A stretch of 64,000 nt of DNA from Bifidobacterium sp. (GCF_022647885.1 NZ_JALCLM010000001.1:1906610-1970609); one strand, 5' to 3'. Positions 10,424 to 20,897 are shown, counted from the stretch's first letter. The notes: generated by a model not told the origin, from the sequence alone. Made by a program: numbers and translations.

Positions 10424-13400
10424 ATGATTTTTGATTATCCACAAGAACTTCCTGTCAGCTCCGCTAAACAAGATATCGAGGCGGCGATTCGCCAATCCCA
10501 AGTCGTTATTGTTTCAGGGCAAACTGGCTCTGGGAAAACCACCCAGATACCTAAGATTGTGTTAGAAATGGGTCGCGGCACTCATGGATATCAGATTGTT
10601 CATACACAGCCACGAAGAATCGCTGCACGCAGTGTTGCGGAACGCATTGCCTCAGAAATGCATACCAAACTTGGTAAAGAAATAGGGTTTCAAGTTCGTT
10701 TCACCGATGAGAGTTCGGCAGATACCCGACTGCGCGTAGTCACCGACGGCATCCTTTTAGCTCAGATTCAGCGCGACCCGATGCTGAAAGCATATGACAC
10801 CATCATCATCGATGAGGCTCACGAGCGCAGTTTGAATATTGATTTTTTACTGGGGTATTTAACTACGCTGCTGCCGAAGCGCCACGATCTTAAACTCATC
10901 ATCACTTCAGCGACTATTGACTCAGTAAAATTCCGCGAGCATTTCGCTCAAGCCCTGCACACTGAAATACCAGTAATTGAAGTATCTGGTCGCACTTATC
11001 CCGTTCAGATTGTCTACGAGCCCACAGATGGCTTTCCTGCACTTATGCAAGAGGTCGCTGGTTTTAGCACCTCGTCTCGCCAAGATCGTGAAGATGCTCT
11101 CGATATGCCAGAAGCTGTGGCACGCGCCTGCTCGGAGCTCATCACTCATTCTCTTCATGATCGCGGTCCTCGTGACGTTTTGGTATTCGCTGCTGGCGAG
11201 CGCGATATCCACGATTTCGAACATGCCTTACGCCGTCACTTTGGCGAACGAGCCACCAATATGACCCGGCCTGACGCTATTGAGATTATGCCGTTGTTTG
11301 CTCGTCTGTCTTCAAAAGATCAGCACAAAGTTTTTGAGAACCATACGCATCAGCGAATCGTTATCGCCACTAATGTGGCCGAAACGTCGTTAACGGTACC
11401 CGGCATTCGTTATGTAGTAGACCCTGGGACTGCACGTATCAGTAGATACTCAAAAGCAGCAAAAGTCCAACGCCTACCAATCGAAGATATATCTCAAGCC
11501 AGTGCTGACCAGCGCGCAGGACGTTGCGGACGTTTAGCAGACGGTATCGCTATTCGCTTATATAGCAAGGAAGATTACGATAACCGCCCTCGTTTCACTG
11601 AGCCTGAGATACTACGTACTTCACTCGGAGCTGTGGTGCTACACATGCTTTCAGTCGGAGTTGCTCACAATGCTCAGGATGTAGCGAATTTCGGCTTCAT
11701 TGACCAACCAGATATGAGAGCAGTTGCTGATGGATTCAACGAACTCACTGAGCTTGGTGCTATATCTCGCAAGCGTGGTGAAGTTCGACTAAGCAAAACC
11801 GGTAGGCAATTATCTCGAATACCCATCGATGTGCGTCTCGGACGAATGGTAATTGAAGCTTCTCATAGCACACCTAATGTGTTGGCATGCGTTTTGGTAA
11901 TTGTTGCATTCCTCAGTCTTCAAGACCCTCGAGAGAGACCTGAGGAACATCGTGAAGAAGCTGATCGTTGTCATAATCGTTATGCAGACGAACACAGCGA
12001 TTTCATGACTGCCTTGAATATTTGGGATCGTTATTTCCAAGCCGATGGTGAAAACAGCAATTCATCTCTCCGAAAATTATGTCGTAGCGAATACATGAGT
12101 TACATTCGTATGCGTCAATGGAAAGATCTTGTCCGCCAGCTGCATGAGATGACTCATGAATTCAAGTTCCATGTTGGTCAAGCTCTTCCTTCTCAACGTC
12201 CAGATATGCAAATACGAGAGTTACCACAGAACCAGCAGGCGGCCCATAGTCTGGCTTGTTCCTGGGATGACCAGAGCATTCATCGTGCTATGCTCGCCGG
12301 CCTGCTTTCTAACATTGGCATGCAGGTTATTCATGAGGCGAAGGCCTCTGACTTCACAGGGTTACAAGGTGCAGCTCGCGCTCGCGCAAAGAAAAGGGCC
12401 GCGAAGCTTGCACAAAATGATTATCAGGGAGCAAGAGGGACACGTTTCGCACTCTTCCCTGCTTCTGGGGTATCAAAAACCACGCCAACGTGGGTAATGG
12501 TTACTGGGCTTGTTGAAACTTCACGCCTCTGGGCAAGATATGCAGCTTCAATCGATCCTGCTTGGGCTGAATCACTCGCTGGTTCATTAACCAGAACGAC
12601 ATATGCTGAACCTCACTGGTCGGCTTCTCAAGGCGCTGCGGTAGCCAAGGCAAAAGTATTGCTTTATGGCCTGCCCATTGTTGAAGACCGGAATGTGCAA
12701 TGGGGTTCTATCAACCCCGTCGAAGCCCGAGACATGTTAATCCGACAAGGTCTGGTGGAAGGCGACATACAACAACGCTTTTCCTATGATGGCTTCGTAG
12801 ATGCCAATAGGACAATTCTTGAACAAGCAGACGAAGATGCCAGTCGTACCAGACGTATTGTGGACAGCGTCAGCGATGAGGATCTTGTCGATTTCTATGA
12901 CAAGCTTATCCCCAACGATGTCACTTCGCTCGCTGCCCTTGCTGCATGGTGGAAGTCAGAGCATCAGCAACATCCACATATGCTTGATTTCGACCCTGAA
13001 GAGGTAGATCGTTTACGCGAAAACACCACAATCAGTCTTGATGACTACCCAGATCAATGGCATACCGTCGGCAGTGACGGTGCACCAATAAATCTTAAAC
13101 TTAGCTATATCTACGACCCTCATGCTGATAATGATGGTGTAACTGTACACATACCATTAAAATATCTTTCCCGACTCAGCGAGGAAGAATTCACCTGGAC
13201 AGTGCCAGGACTCCTAGATGATTTGATTGTAGGAACCATCAAATCACTACCCAAAACTCTGCGAGTGCAGTTCGTACCAGCACCCGACACGGCGAAGGCC
13301 ATAAGAACCTGGATTGACGCCCACTACCCTGACCTCCCTGGGAGCGCTGCAGCCCAGAAGTCCGACGCAACACCAACTTGGCCAGATTTCTCGCAAGTGT

Positions 13401-14440
13401 TCACCAGCGCAGCAATAGCCGTCGTTGGAGCACAACTTCATCCTGGAATATTTAATGCAGAACAACTAAACAAGCTACCTACATTCACAAGGATGACATT
13501 TTGTGTTGAAGGGCACCACACTGGCAAAGGCCGTCATCAAAGAACCGGCACACATACCGTCCTTGGCTCTTCTCAATCTCTGCATGAGTTACAACTACAA
13601 TTTGCTCAGCAAGCCGAAGCATCGGCCAGAAAACTGGTCAGCAATAAAGCAAAACAAGCAGCTGCAGCAGGCAAACTCGTTGAACAGAGCAAACTCCTGC
13701 ATCGTGCAGGTGCGACAACGCAATCCCACTCCTCAATGCTCTGGCATGGTGCTCTGGATATGTTACGTATGCCGGTTGAACGAGTCACATCACGCTGGCT
13801 TGGAGCGGAATCATTGATGATGGCTTCTTCTCCGTATCCAAACACTAAAGCGTTGGTTGAAGATTTGCAGCTCGCCGCTGTAAAACGGCTCTTGCCTGAT
13901 GTCCATAAGATTCCAGATGATACAGCTTTGCAACAAGCGGTCAGCGGCATCAAGCAAGTTTTCGAAGATACTGTATATGCGGTAACCCAAGATGTGGTAA
14001 CCATTCTTAAGACTTTTGCTCAAGTGGATAACGCTGTTTCAGGACCGGCAGATCTACCACTTCTCGCCGTGTTGCAATGGATCCATACGCATATTTCAAC
14101 CCTCGTGCATACAGGTTTTATCGCGCAAACCCCTGCTGGATCACTGACGTCAATAGAACGATATCTTCGGGCAGATATGCTCCGCTTGCAAAAAGCCAAG
14201 GCTGATAAAGCCCGAGATGTCCGTTGGGCTTGGCAAGCCGAAGAAGCTGAGCAGATTGTTGCTACGGCCAGTCATAACGCCCAGCAAGAGCCTGCTGGAG
14301 CGCTGCGTGAAGATTTGGTGGAACGCTCCGCACACGCACGCTGGATGTTAGAGGAGTTTTATGTGTCGCTTTGGGCACAGGAGCTGGGTACTTCTGGGCC
14401 TGTGAGTGTGCAAAGGATTCGTAAAATTATTTCTGGCTGA
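10424..14440 (+). CDS. hrpA: ATP-dependent RNA helicase HrpA
   Basis: A 1338-residue DEAH-box helicase of full HrpA length. Motifs in order: GQTGSGKTTQIPK (Walker A, about 32-44), TQPRRIAARS (Ia), DEAHERSLNID (II, giving DEAH), ITSATID (III), VATNVAETSLTVPG-like (V) and QRAGRCGR (VI). The HA2/winged-helix region and the long HrpA C-terminal domain follow. In E. coli HrpA acts on mRNA and on collided ribosomes. It lies 10 bases behind the methyltransferase gene and is probably cotranscribed with it. No interruptions were seen across 4 kb. Confidence 0.96.
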   Translation: MIFDYPQELPVSSAKQDIEAAIRQSQVVIVSGQTGSGKTTQIPKIVLEMGRGTHGYQIVHTQPRRIAARSVAERIASEMHTKLGKEIGFQVRFTDESSADTRLRVVTDGILLAQIQRDPMLKAYDTIIIDEAHERSLNIDFLLGYLTTLLPKRHDLKLIITSATIDSVKFREHFAQALHTEIPVIEVSGRTYPVQIVYEPTDGFPALMQEVAGFSTSSRQDREDALDMPEAVARACSELITHSLHDRGPRDVLVFAAGERDIHDFEHALRRHFGERATNMTRPDAIEIMPLFARLSSKDQHKVFENHTHQRIVIATNVAETSLTVPGIRYVVDPGTARISRYSKAAKVQRLPIEDISQASADQRAGRCGRLADGIAIRLYSKEDYDNRPRFTEPEILRTSLGAVVLHMLSVGVAHNAQDVANFGFIDQPDMRAVADGFNELTELGAISRKRGEVRLSKTGRQLSRIPIDVRLGRMVIEASHSTPNVLACVLVIVAFLSLQDPRERPEEHREEADRCHNRYADEHSDFMTALNIWDRYFQADGENSNSSLRKLCRSEYMSYIRMRQWKDLVRQLHEMTHEFKFHVGQALPSQRPDMQIRELPQNQQAAHSLACSWDDQSIHRAMLAGLLSNIGMQVIHEAKASDFTGLQGAARARAKKRAAKLAQNDYQGARGTRFALFPASGVSKTTPTWVMVTGLVETSRLWARYAASIDPAWAESLAGSLTRTTYAEPHWSASQGAAVAKAKVLLYGLPIVEDRNVQWGSINPVEARDMLIRQGLVEGDIQQRFSYDGFVDANRTILEQADEDASRTRRIVDSVSDEDLVDFYDKLIPNDVTSLAALAAWWKSEHQQHPHMLDFDPEEVDRLRENTTISLDDYPDQWHTVGSDGAPINLKLSYIYDPHADNDGVTVHIPLKYLSRLSEEEFTWTVPGLLDDLIVGTIKSLPKTLRVQFVPAPDTAKAIRTWIDAHYPDLPGSAAAQKSDATPTWPDFSQVFTSAAIAVVGAQLHPGIFNAEQLNKLPTFTRMTFCVEGHHTGKGRHQRTGTHTVLGSSQSLHELQLQFAQQAEASARKLVSNKAKQAAAAGKLVEQSKLLHRAGATTQSHSSMLWHGALDMLRMPVERVTSRWLGAESLMMASSPYPNTKALVEDLQLAAVKRLLPDVHKIPDDTALQQAVSGIKQVFEDTVYAVTQDVVTILKTFAQVDNAVSGPADLPLLAVLQWIHTHISTLVHTGFIAQTPAGSLTSIERYLRADMLRLQKAKADKARDVRWAWQAEEAEQIVATASHNAQQEPAGALREDLVERSAHARWMLEEFYVSLWAQELGTSGPVSVQRIRKIISG

Positions 14441-14553
14441 ATCTTTCTCGGCGAACATCCACACACCCGATTTAAGATGACGGTAACAACACATGCATAC
14501 CAATAATGTCTTCCCAACCAGTACCGAATTCATATGAAAGGGGTCACTGCCGA

Positions 14554-15501
14554 ATGACCAGAAAACGCAGTGGAAAAAGCACGAGTAGTCATAGTGCCAA
14601 ACACAGCAGGAGCAGCCGTTCGAGCAGCTCCGTCATCGGCAAAGCAATTGCTAAGCGTTGGAAGCATCTGTCGACTGTTCAACGAGTGACTGCCTCAATC
14701 GTCACCACACTCGTGGTCTTGTTGGTGATGACGTTGACCATGGGAGCGATTCGGTTTGCACAATACCTCACTGAGGTTCACAACGCACAAGAACGCCAAC
14801 AGGAACTGACCAGTCAATATTCATTTAACCCTGGAAACATTATTACTGATGACCGATTCTTTGACTCAACCGTAATGGAATCCAGCGATGTGCAATCCTT
14901 CCTAAACGAAGAGGGTGCAGCATGCAGTGGCAGTAGTTGTTTGAAGAACTATACCGTTGATACACCAAACAAGCCTGCAGACGGCCTGTGCAAGGCCTAT
15001 ACAGGTGCTTCCAAGCAGAGCGCTGCCACCATTATTGATTCCGTCGCCAAAGCCTGTGGTATCAGTCAACGCGTACTACTGACGCTATTGCAAAAGGAGC
15101 AACATTTAGTTACTGCCACTTCACCCTCAGATTGGCAGTACAAATCTGCAATGGGATTGTCATGCCCTGACGATGCAGACTGCGACCCAGCATATGCAGG
15201 ATTTTTTAATCAGGTATATGGCGCTGCAAACAGATTCAAATATTATCAAGCACACCAAGATCGATATTCTTATCACGAACAAGAGCTCAATACCATTCAG
15301 TACAGTCCAACCACCTCGTGTGGAAGCTCTCAGGTATTCATCGAAAATCGCGCCACAGCTTTGCTATATATCTACACCCCTTATCAACCTAATTCTGCTG
15401 CTCTCAGCGCAGGCTCAGGCGAAGGTAATGCCTGTTCAAGTTATGGAAATCGCAATTTTGCATTGATTTACACATCTTGGTTCGGTAATCCACGCGAATA
15501 A
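14554..15501 (+). CDS. Exported conserved actinobacterial protein, lysozyme-like fold suspected
   Basis: A protein of about 315 residues. It has a Ser/Lys/Arg-rich cytoplasmic tail (about 1-50), one membrane segment (VTASIVTTLVVLLVMTLTMG) and an extracellular domain. That domain has paired cysteines (GAACSGSSC, LSCPDDADC, TTSCGSS, NACSS) and the conserved stretches NIITDDRFFDS, ACGISQRVLLTLLQKEQHLVTA, MGLSCPDDADCDPAYAGFFNQVYGAA. This pattern recurs in secreted actinobacterial proteins often annotated as hemagglutinin or hypothetical. The buried LQKEQ with a conserved Glu recalls lysozyme or transglycosylase folds, which is inference. ATG 14554 is chosen for AAGGGG 10 bases upstream, over the ATG at 14506. 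No frame disruption. Confidence 0.75.
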   Translation: MTRKRSGKSTSSHSAKHSRSSRSSSSVIGKAIAKRWKHLSTVQRVTASIVTTLVVLLVMTLTMGAIRFAQYLTEVHNAQERQQELTSQYSFNPGNIITDDRFFDSTVMESSDVQSFLNEEGAACSGSSCLKNYTVDTPNKPADGLCKAYTGASKQSAATIIDSVAKACGISQRVLLTLLQKEQHLVTATSPSDWQYKSAMGLSCPDDADCDPAYAGFFNQVYGAANRFKYYQAHQDRYSYHEQELNTIQYSPTTSCGSSQVFIENRATALLYIYTPYQPNSAALSAGSGEGNACSSYGNRNFALIYTSWFGNPRE

Positions 15502-15523
15502 TTCATTGAAAAAGGTGCTCGCA

Positions 15524-15617
15524 CGTTTGTGTAGGGATTTAGAGCGAAACAGCAAGTATCAAGTCAGTATTTGCAACAAGATATACGGCAGAAAACGTAA
15601 AAATCCCTACACAAACG
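15524..15617. repeat. 17-bp perfect inverted repeat with ~60-base loop
   Basis: CGTTTGTGTAGGGATTT (15524-15540) is repeated exactly inverted at 15601-15617. The 60 bases between do not extend the stem. It lies between two convergent genes, where a bidirectional terminator is expected, but the loop is unusually long. Confidence 0.6.
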
Positions 15618-15622
15618 AATTA

Positions 15623-16342
15623 CTATGCACGCAAAGCAGCAATATCGGCTAGAAATGACCCCTTCATAGACTCAGCACTGCGATGCACCTTACCAAATTC
15701 ATCAATAAGGCCATGAAATTCCTGAAGCTCACTGAGAGTAAAGGCCTCGGATGCAATCTGTGGCATCATCCATGATCTGAAAGCCTCATAACCTTTAGGC
15801 ACGTCGAATCCAAGGAATGTGCATAGCCTTCTGGCATAAGTATCAGCGATAAATACTTTGCGATCAAACACGTATAACAGCATGTCATCAGCTGTTTCTC
15901 CACCAATACCGAAGATATTCAATAACTGCGCTCTCAAATCGGTATCTGCCATTTCTCGTACCCTCTGAGGCTCGAAAGCGCATTGATCCTGATACCACTG
16001 ACATAAGGATTGTAAAGCACGTGATTTGTTCTTCTGGAATCCGGAAGGTCGAATCAACTCCTGTAAACGGTTGTTATCAATATGTATCAGCGTTTGTGGA
16101 TTGAGTGCTTCAGCAGCACGAAGCTGCTCTAAGGAACTCGCAACATTACCCCATGCCGTATTCTGTGTGAGAATCGCTCCGACCATAACTTCGAATCGCG
16201 TCTGTGCAGGCCACCAATGACTCGGACCCATAGTCTTGAGCATAAGCGAAAACACGTCACGGATGCTGAAAAGTTCATCCGTGACGTGTGACTGTGATAC
16301 TTCGCGCTGCTGACCACGGGCGTCTGTACTGCTATGAATCAT
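15623..16342 (-). CDS. Endonuclease III-like HhH-GPD protein
   Basis: The 239-residue protein has the HhH-GPD DNA glycosylase core: ILTQNTAWGNVASSL, the helix-hairpin-helix FGIGGETADDMLLYV, and the catalytic Asp in FIADTYARRL. In classical endonuclease III the hairpin carries a catalytic Lys (GxGRKTA); here Glu occupies that area, and no four-Cys [4Fe-4S] cluster is seen at the C-terminus. This fits the COG2231-type subfamily rather than Nth, so a glycosylase without lyase activity is possible. It lies 25 bases downstream of glnA on the same strand. The damage substrate is unknown. Confidence 0.8.
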   Translation of the reverse strand: MIHSSTDARGQQREVSQSHVTDELFSIRDVFSLMLKTMGPSHWWPAQTRFEVMVGAILTQNTAWGNVASSLEQLRAAEALNPQTLIHIDNNRLQELIRPSGFQKNKSRALQSLCQWYQDQCAFEPQRVREMADTDLRAQLLNIFGIGGETADDMLLYVFDRKVFIADTYARRLCTFLGFDVPKGYEAFRSWMMPQIASEAFTLSELQEFHGLIDEFGKVHRSAESMKGSFLADIAALRA

Positions 16343-16367
16343 TCACATGCCCAAAGTCGTTGAAGTG

Positions 16368-17705
16368 CTACAAACGAGGTAGGTATTTCTGCAATTCGTA
16401 AGGTGTGACCTGCAAGCGGTATTCATCCCACTCCTGACGCTTATTACGAATGAAGTATTCAAAAGCATGCTCGCCGAGTACATCTGCTACGAAATCAGAT
16501 TTCTCCATGATTTTTAGAGCTGAATCCAAGGAATCTGGCAAGGGCTGAATACCCATGGCCTGTCGTTCAGCATCTGTCAGCTCCCACACATCATCACTGG
16601 TTGGCTCACCCAGCGTCATCTGCTTCTCAATACCATCAAGACCGGCTGCTAAGAGTACCGAATATGCAAGATAGGGGTTAGTCACTGGATCCAGCGCGCG
16701 GAACTCCATACGAGCAGAATTTCCCTTGCCTGGCTTGTATTGAGGTATGCGCAGCAACGCCGAACGGTTGTTATGACCCCAGCAAATATAACTTGGAGCC
16801 TCGTTGCCGCCCCAAAGGCGCTTGTAGGAATTAACATATTGATCGGTGACTGCGGTGATCTCAGCAGCATGATACAAAATACCAGCTGCAAACTGCCTAG
16901 CAGTCAATGACATATTAAATTCTTGTCCCGCTTCGTAGAACGCATTAGCATCACCTTCAAAAAGACTGAGATGAGTGTGCATTCCAGACCCTGGTTGATT
17001 AGACAGCGGTTTGGGCATAAAGCTGGCGTGAATACCGCGTTCAAGCGATACTTCCTTGACCACCGTGCGGAAGGTCATAATGTTGTCTGCAGTGGTCAGA
17101 GCATCTGCATAGCGAAGATCAATTTCGTTCTGACCTGGGCCAGCCTCATGGTGAGAATACTCGACCGAAATGCCCATCTGTTCAAGCATATTGACCGTGG
17201 CACGACGGAAATCCATCCCTGGGCTACGCGGCACATGATCGAAGTACCCACCCTCATCAATAGGTGTAGGAACCTGTGACCAATCATTTTGACTCTCAAA
17301 AAGATAGAACTCAATCTCAGGATGCACATAGAATGTGAAACCTTTATCTTTAGCCTTTTCGAGCGCACGCTTCAATACTCGCCTAGGATCACCTAAGCTC
17401 GGATCACCTTCCGGTGTCATAATGTCGCAGAACATTCGGGCAGTGCCCTGAGGCCCTCCACGCCACGGCAGTATTTGGAAGGTTGATGGGTCTGGTTGGA
17501 CAATCATGTCATCCTCAGAGACCCTCGTCATACCTTCGATGGCTGAACCGTCAAAGCCCAACCCTTCTTCGAAAGCCGCTTCTAGCTCTGCCGGAGCAAT
17601 GGCTACGGATTTCAGGGTTCCCAAAACATCTGTGAACCAAAGGCGAATAAAACGTACATCACGTTCCTCAACTGTGCGAAGCGCGAACTCCTGCTGTTTA
17701 TCCAT
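16368..17705 (-). CDS. glnA: Glutamine synthetase, type I
   Basis: Forms glutamine from glutamate, ammonia and ATP. About 445 residues, the length of the shorter type I enzymes. Visible motifs: GFDGSAIEGM, the metal and nucleotide segment PQGTARMFCDI, HHEAGPGQNEIDLRY, the ammonium/ATP region NQPGSGMHTHLS, and KRLWGGNEAP. The adenylylation Tyr found in type I-beta enzymes is not seen; the equivalent area reads DVWELTDAE. This suggests a form not regulated by adenylylation (GlnA2-like). Start is MDKQQEF at 17705 or MAGMDKQ at 17714; the former is preferred for spacing to GAAAG. It follows the histidine genes on the same strand. Confidence 0.95.
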   Translation of the reverse strand: MDKQQEFALRTVEERDVRFIRLWFTDVLGTLKSVAIAPAELEAAFEEGLGFDGSAIEGMTRVSEDDMIVQPDPSTFQILPWRGGPQGTARMFCDIMTPEGDPSLGDPRRVLKRALEKAKDKGFTFYVHPEIEFYLFESQNDWSQVPTPIDEGGYFDHVPRSPGMDFRRATVNMLEQMGISVEYSHHEAGPGQNEIDLRYADALTTADNIMTFRTVVKEVSLERGIHASFMPKPLSNQPGSGMHTHLSLFEGDANAFYEAGQEFNMSLTARQFAAGILYHAAEITAVTDQYVNSYKRLWGGNEAPSYICWGHNNRSALLRIPQYKPGKGNSARMEFRALDPVTNPYLAYSVLLAAGLDGIEKQMTLGEPTSDDVWELTDAERQAMGIQPLPDSLDSALKIMEKSDFVADVLGEHAFEYFIRNKRQEWDEYRLQVTPYELQKYLPRL

Positions 17706-17799
17706 ACCTGCCATGCTTTCACGAGTTTATTTCCTGTGCAATACCATCAAGCGGTGTGTTGCACAAACCTTTTATGACGCTGCGTTAGTTTCATCACTA

Positions 17800-18519
17800 T
17801 TAAACGACTGCCAGAGCCTGTTCAAGCGTAAAAGCCCCTGCATACAGTGATTTACCCAAAATTGCTGAATCAACACCAATATCATTGAGTTGTGCGATTG
17901 CGCGCAAATCATCGAGCTGAGCAATGCCACCCGATGCAGTAATCTTGGCCTTACTACGCTGCGCAACCTCTTTTAACAGTTCAATATTAGGCCCCTGCAT
18001 CATTCCATCACGGGTGACATCGGTAACCACATATCGGGAGCATCCGACCTCATCAAGCTCTTGCATCGTTTCAAATAGATCTCCGCCCTCTCGCGTCCAC
18101 CCACGAGCAGCAAGAGTGTGGCCACGAACGTCAAGTCCTATCGCAACTCTGTCGCCATACTGGCGAATCACATCTGCAGTCCACTGAGGATTTTCCAGCG
18201 CAGCTGTACCGATATTGACACGAGAAGCGCCCGCTTCTAGAGCAGCCTGAAGACTTGCATCATCCCTAACACCGCCGCTCATTTCAATATGCACCTGATC
18301 ACCAAGCTCAGCTACGATTTGACGGAGCTGATCGCGGTTATCCCCTGTGCCGAAAGCTGCATCTAAATCAACTAGGTGAATCCACTGTGCACCACTGTGC
18401 AACCATGTACGCGCTGCTTCTAACGGACTTCCGTAATCAGTTTCAGAGCCAGATTCGCCTTGACGCAAACGTACTGCTTTGCCATCGCGGACGTCTACTG
18501 CGGGAAGAAGCGTCAACAT
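17800..18519 (-). CDS. priA: Bifunctional phosphoribosyl isomerase PriA
   Basis: A 239-residue (beta/alpha)8 enzyme of the HisA family. In actinobacteria PriA isomerises both ProFAR (histidine pathway) and phosphoribosylanthranilate (tryptophan pathway). Visible: [19 protein letters not shown] with the first catalytic Asp, [23 protein letters not shown], and [14 protein letters not shown] with the second catalytic Asp. The start [10 protein letters not shown] is the family's usual N-terminus. It lies behind hisH with a 177-base gap. Assignment as PriA rather than HisA rests on lineage, since the two are close in sequence. Confidence 0.92.
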   Translation of the reverse strand: MLTLLPAVDVRDGKAVRLRQGESGSETDYGSPLEAARTWLHSGAQWIHLVDLDAAFGTGDNRDQLRQIVAELGDQVHIEMSGGVRDDASLQAALEAGASRVNIGTAALENPQWTADVIRQYGDRVAIGLDVRGHTLAARGWTREGGDLFETMQELDEVGCSRYVVTDVTRDGMMQGPNIELLKEVAQRSKAKITASGGIAQLDDLRAIAQLNDIGVDSAILGKSLYAGAFTLEQALAVV

Positions 18520-18696
18520 ACAGTGTCCTTTCGTTTTATGTTCACAGTATCTCAGGTCTTATATGATTTCGGCAAGAAGTCCATTTCATCGATGTGAAGC
18601 TCACACGTGTTGCGATGCACGCGTCAGCATCCATGCACACGGTATCGCTATTCTTCATCGCCACATTTCATACTCTCTACCTATATTGCTCAAGTA

Positions 18697-19350
18697 TCAG
18701 CCTTGTGAAGGGAAGGTATTAATCCAATTACGCAATAGCTGTGCACCAGCCTGAGCTGACTTTTCAGGATGGAACTGAGTCGCACTAAGAGCTCCACGCT
18801 CATAAGCCGCCACAAAATGGCTCCGTCCATAATCACACCATGTAATACGACCTGACTCACCAGAAAAATCAACGTTTGGCACGTCGACATCGTCAGCGTT
18901 CATCGCTGCGAAAGAATGAACAAAATAGAAGCGCTCATTTCCCAAACCAGCTAATAATCTGCTCTCTGGATGTGCACTGAGTGTATTCCACCCCATATGT
19001 GGCACTACATCGGCATCAAGCGCGGTAACCTCACCACCAATTAGCCCCAAGCCTTGAGCATTCTCTTCATGTTCAGTACCCGCTTGAAACATGATTTGTT
19101 CCCCGACGCACACTCCAAGAACAGGTTTCCTTGCTTGAAGGCGGTCTTGAATTACGCGATCGCCACGAACGGACTTTAGTCCTTGCATACATGCAGCGAA
19201 AGCTCCGACTCCTGGTACGACAAGACCATCAGCCTGAAGCGCTTCCCTGTAGTCAGAAGTCAGAGTAACGTCAACCCCAAGATTGTCAACTGCTCTCAGC
19301 ATCGAGCGGACATTACCAAAACCATAGTCAAATACCACGATTGAAGTCAT
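18697..19350 (-). CDS. hisH: Imidazole glycerol phosphate synthase subunit HisH
   Basis: The glutaminase subunit that feeds ammonia to HisF. 217 residues. It shows the class I glutamine amidotransferase triad: Cys in GVCVGEQIMF, and His/Glu in TQFHPEKSA. The N-terminus VVFDYGFGNVRSM and the loop VPGVGAFAACMQGL are typical. It is 13 bases behind the uncharacterised his-operon gene. The partner hisF is not in this window. Confidence 0.95.
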   Translation of the reverse strand: MTSIVVFDYGFGNVRSMLRAVDNLGVDVTLTSDYREALQADGLVVPGVGAFAACMQGLKSVRGDRVIQDRLQARKPVLGVCVGEQIMFQAGTEHEENAQGLGLIGGEVTALDADVVPHMGWNTLSAHPESRLLAGLGNERFYFVHSFAAMNADDVDVPNVDFSGESGRITWCDYGRSHFVAAYERGALSATQFHPEKSAQAGAQLLRNWINTFPSQG

Positions 19351-19363
19351 AGCAACTCCTCAC

Positions 19364-20122
19364 TCACTTACCTTCAGAACCCGCTGCATGATCTGTAAAA
19401 CCAGGTCGCGTGTGCCGGTTGATTATTTCCATAGCAGATTCATCATCCAAGTCATCTGTATCATTCACCGAATACCCATCCACTTGAACCATACTGAGGT
19501 TTGATGCACCAATCAGCAGGTCCTCAACGCAAGACGAAGTAGATGCGAACAAGACTGGCGGGGAAAAGGTCTCCCCTTCGGTACCGTTCATCCATAGCTT
19601 AGCTTCGAGTTTATCGGCACGATTCACTGCCAATACTGCCGAAAGACCAGAAATAACAGATGTCAAATCAGCAGCAGCCTCCTCTGGTTCGTTTCCGGTC
19701 AAATCTCTAAGCACCGCGAATGCACCTTCGGGAGTATCGACACATGATGCAGCAATTCCAGCTAAATGACAAAACGCGGCTAGTAACTCTGCAGATGAGA
19801 GTCTAGTGATTAACGTGGCAATTTTCGCCTTGTTGCCGAGTAAACCCTCAAGCTCATCATCGAAGTCTGAACCTTCTAGCGAATCCGCATTCGGTGATGA
19901 ATTATCATGCCCAGATTCTGTGGATGATTGGATTCCGGAGGATGCTTGTCTATTGTCGACATGTTCAGCATCTGCGGGCAGATTCGGCTCTTGCTTATCG
20001 CTATCTTCTTGAGCTTGCAATTCCTGTTCAAAGCCCGCCATAGCAGCATTGATTTCCTCATCACTTAAACGGAAATCATCATCAGATCCGGAATCCTGCT
20101 CATGATTATTACCTTGACTCAC
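19364..20122 (-). CDS. Uncharacterised acidic protein in the histidine operon
   Basis: A 252-residue protein I cannot assign to a functional family. The first ~95 residues are strongly acidic and Ser/Gln-rich (for example [20 protein letters not shown]), and probably disordered. Residues ~100-200 form an Ala/Leu-rich, probably helical domain ([22 protein letters not shown]). No signal peptide or membrane segment is visible. Its start overlaps the hisB stop by 4 bases, and hisH follows 13 bases later, so it is surely translated with the histidine genes. A gene in this position is, as I recall, common in bifidobacterial his operons. Confidence 0.75.
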   Translation of the reverse strand: MSQGNNHEQDSGSDDDFRLSDEEINAAMAGFEQELQAQEDSDKQEPNLPADAEHVDNRQASSGIQSSTESGHDNSSPNADSLEGSDFDDELEGLLGNKAKIATLITRLSSAELLAAFCHLAGIAASCVDTPEGAFAVLRDLTGNEPEEAAADLTSVISGLSAVLAVNRADKLEAKLWMNGTEGETFSPPVLFASTSSCVEDLLIGASNLSMVQVDGYSVNDTDDLDDESAMEIINRHTRPGFTDHAAGSEGK

Positions 20123-20718
20123 AGCGCACCCTTGGTACTTGGAATGCCTGAAACTCTAGGGTCAATCTCAACCGCACCACGCAAGGCACGAGCGAGAGCT
20201 TTGAACTCGGCTTCAGCGATATGGTGTGGATCGCGTCCCGCTAACAGAGTTAGGTGCAGACAAATTCCTGCGTGGAAAGCTATTGATTCCATCACGTGCC
20301 GCACCAAAGACCCCGTAAAATGCCCACCAATCATCGCATACTCGAAACCTTCAGGCTCTCCGGTGCACACTGCATAGGGACGACCAGAGATGTCGACTAC
20401 GGCAGTCGCTAAAGCCTCATCAAGCGGTACGGTAGCATCAGCGAAACGACGGATTCCTCGCTTATCACCCAATGCTTGCTTCAACGCTTCACCAAACACA
20501 ATAGCGATATCCTCTACCGTATGATGAGCATCAATATCGGTATCTCCTGTAGCTTTGATGCTTAAGTCAATCAAGGAATGTTTGCCAAGAGCAGTCATCA
20601 TATGGTTATAGAACGGCACACTGGTATCGATCTGTGTTTTCCCCGTACCATCTAGGTTCAGGCTCAGCTCAACCTGTGACTCGCTGGTCGCCCTAGTTAT
20701 CGAGGCAGTTCTATCCAT
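20119..20718 (-). CDS. hisB: Imidazoleglycerol-phosphate dehydratase
   Basis: Converts imidazole glycerol phosphate to imidazole acetol phosphate. 199 residues, the monofunctional actinobacterial length. Family motifs: [37 protein letters not shown] with the first metal-binding HHxxE, and [23 protein letters not shown] with the second. Clean ATG at 20718 preceded by AAGGAGA. It overlaps the next gene by 4 bases. Confidence 0.96.
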   Translation of the reverse strand: MDRTASITRATSESQVELSLNLDGTGKTQIDTSVPFYNHMMTALGKHSLIDLSIKATGDTDIDAHHTVEDIAIVFGEALKQALGDKRGIRRFADATVPLDEALATAVVDISGRPYAVCTGEPEGFEYAMIGGHFTGSLVRHVMESIAFHAGICLHLTLLAGRDPHHIAEAEFKALARALRGAVEIDPRVSGIPSTKGAL

Positions 20719-20897
20719 GATTTCTCCTTAATGCAATGCTATCTAGTAACCAGCATAACGAGTTGTTGCTACAGATGGATTCTGCCCATGTTGTCTCCAC
20801 ACCCCAGCGCACTAGCTATACGAAGTAAGACCTATAGCATTCCTAAACTGCCAAAGTTACGATCAGACTTTTCCTTCACCTTGGCAGCACGAGTAGC

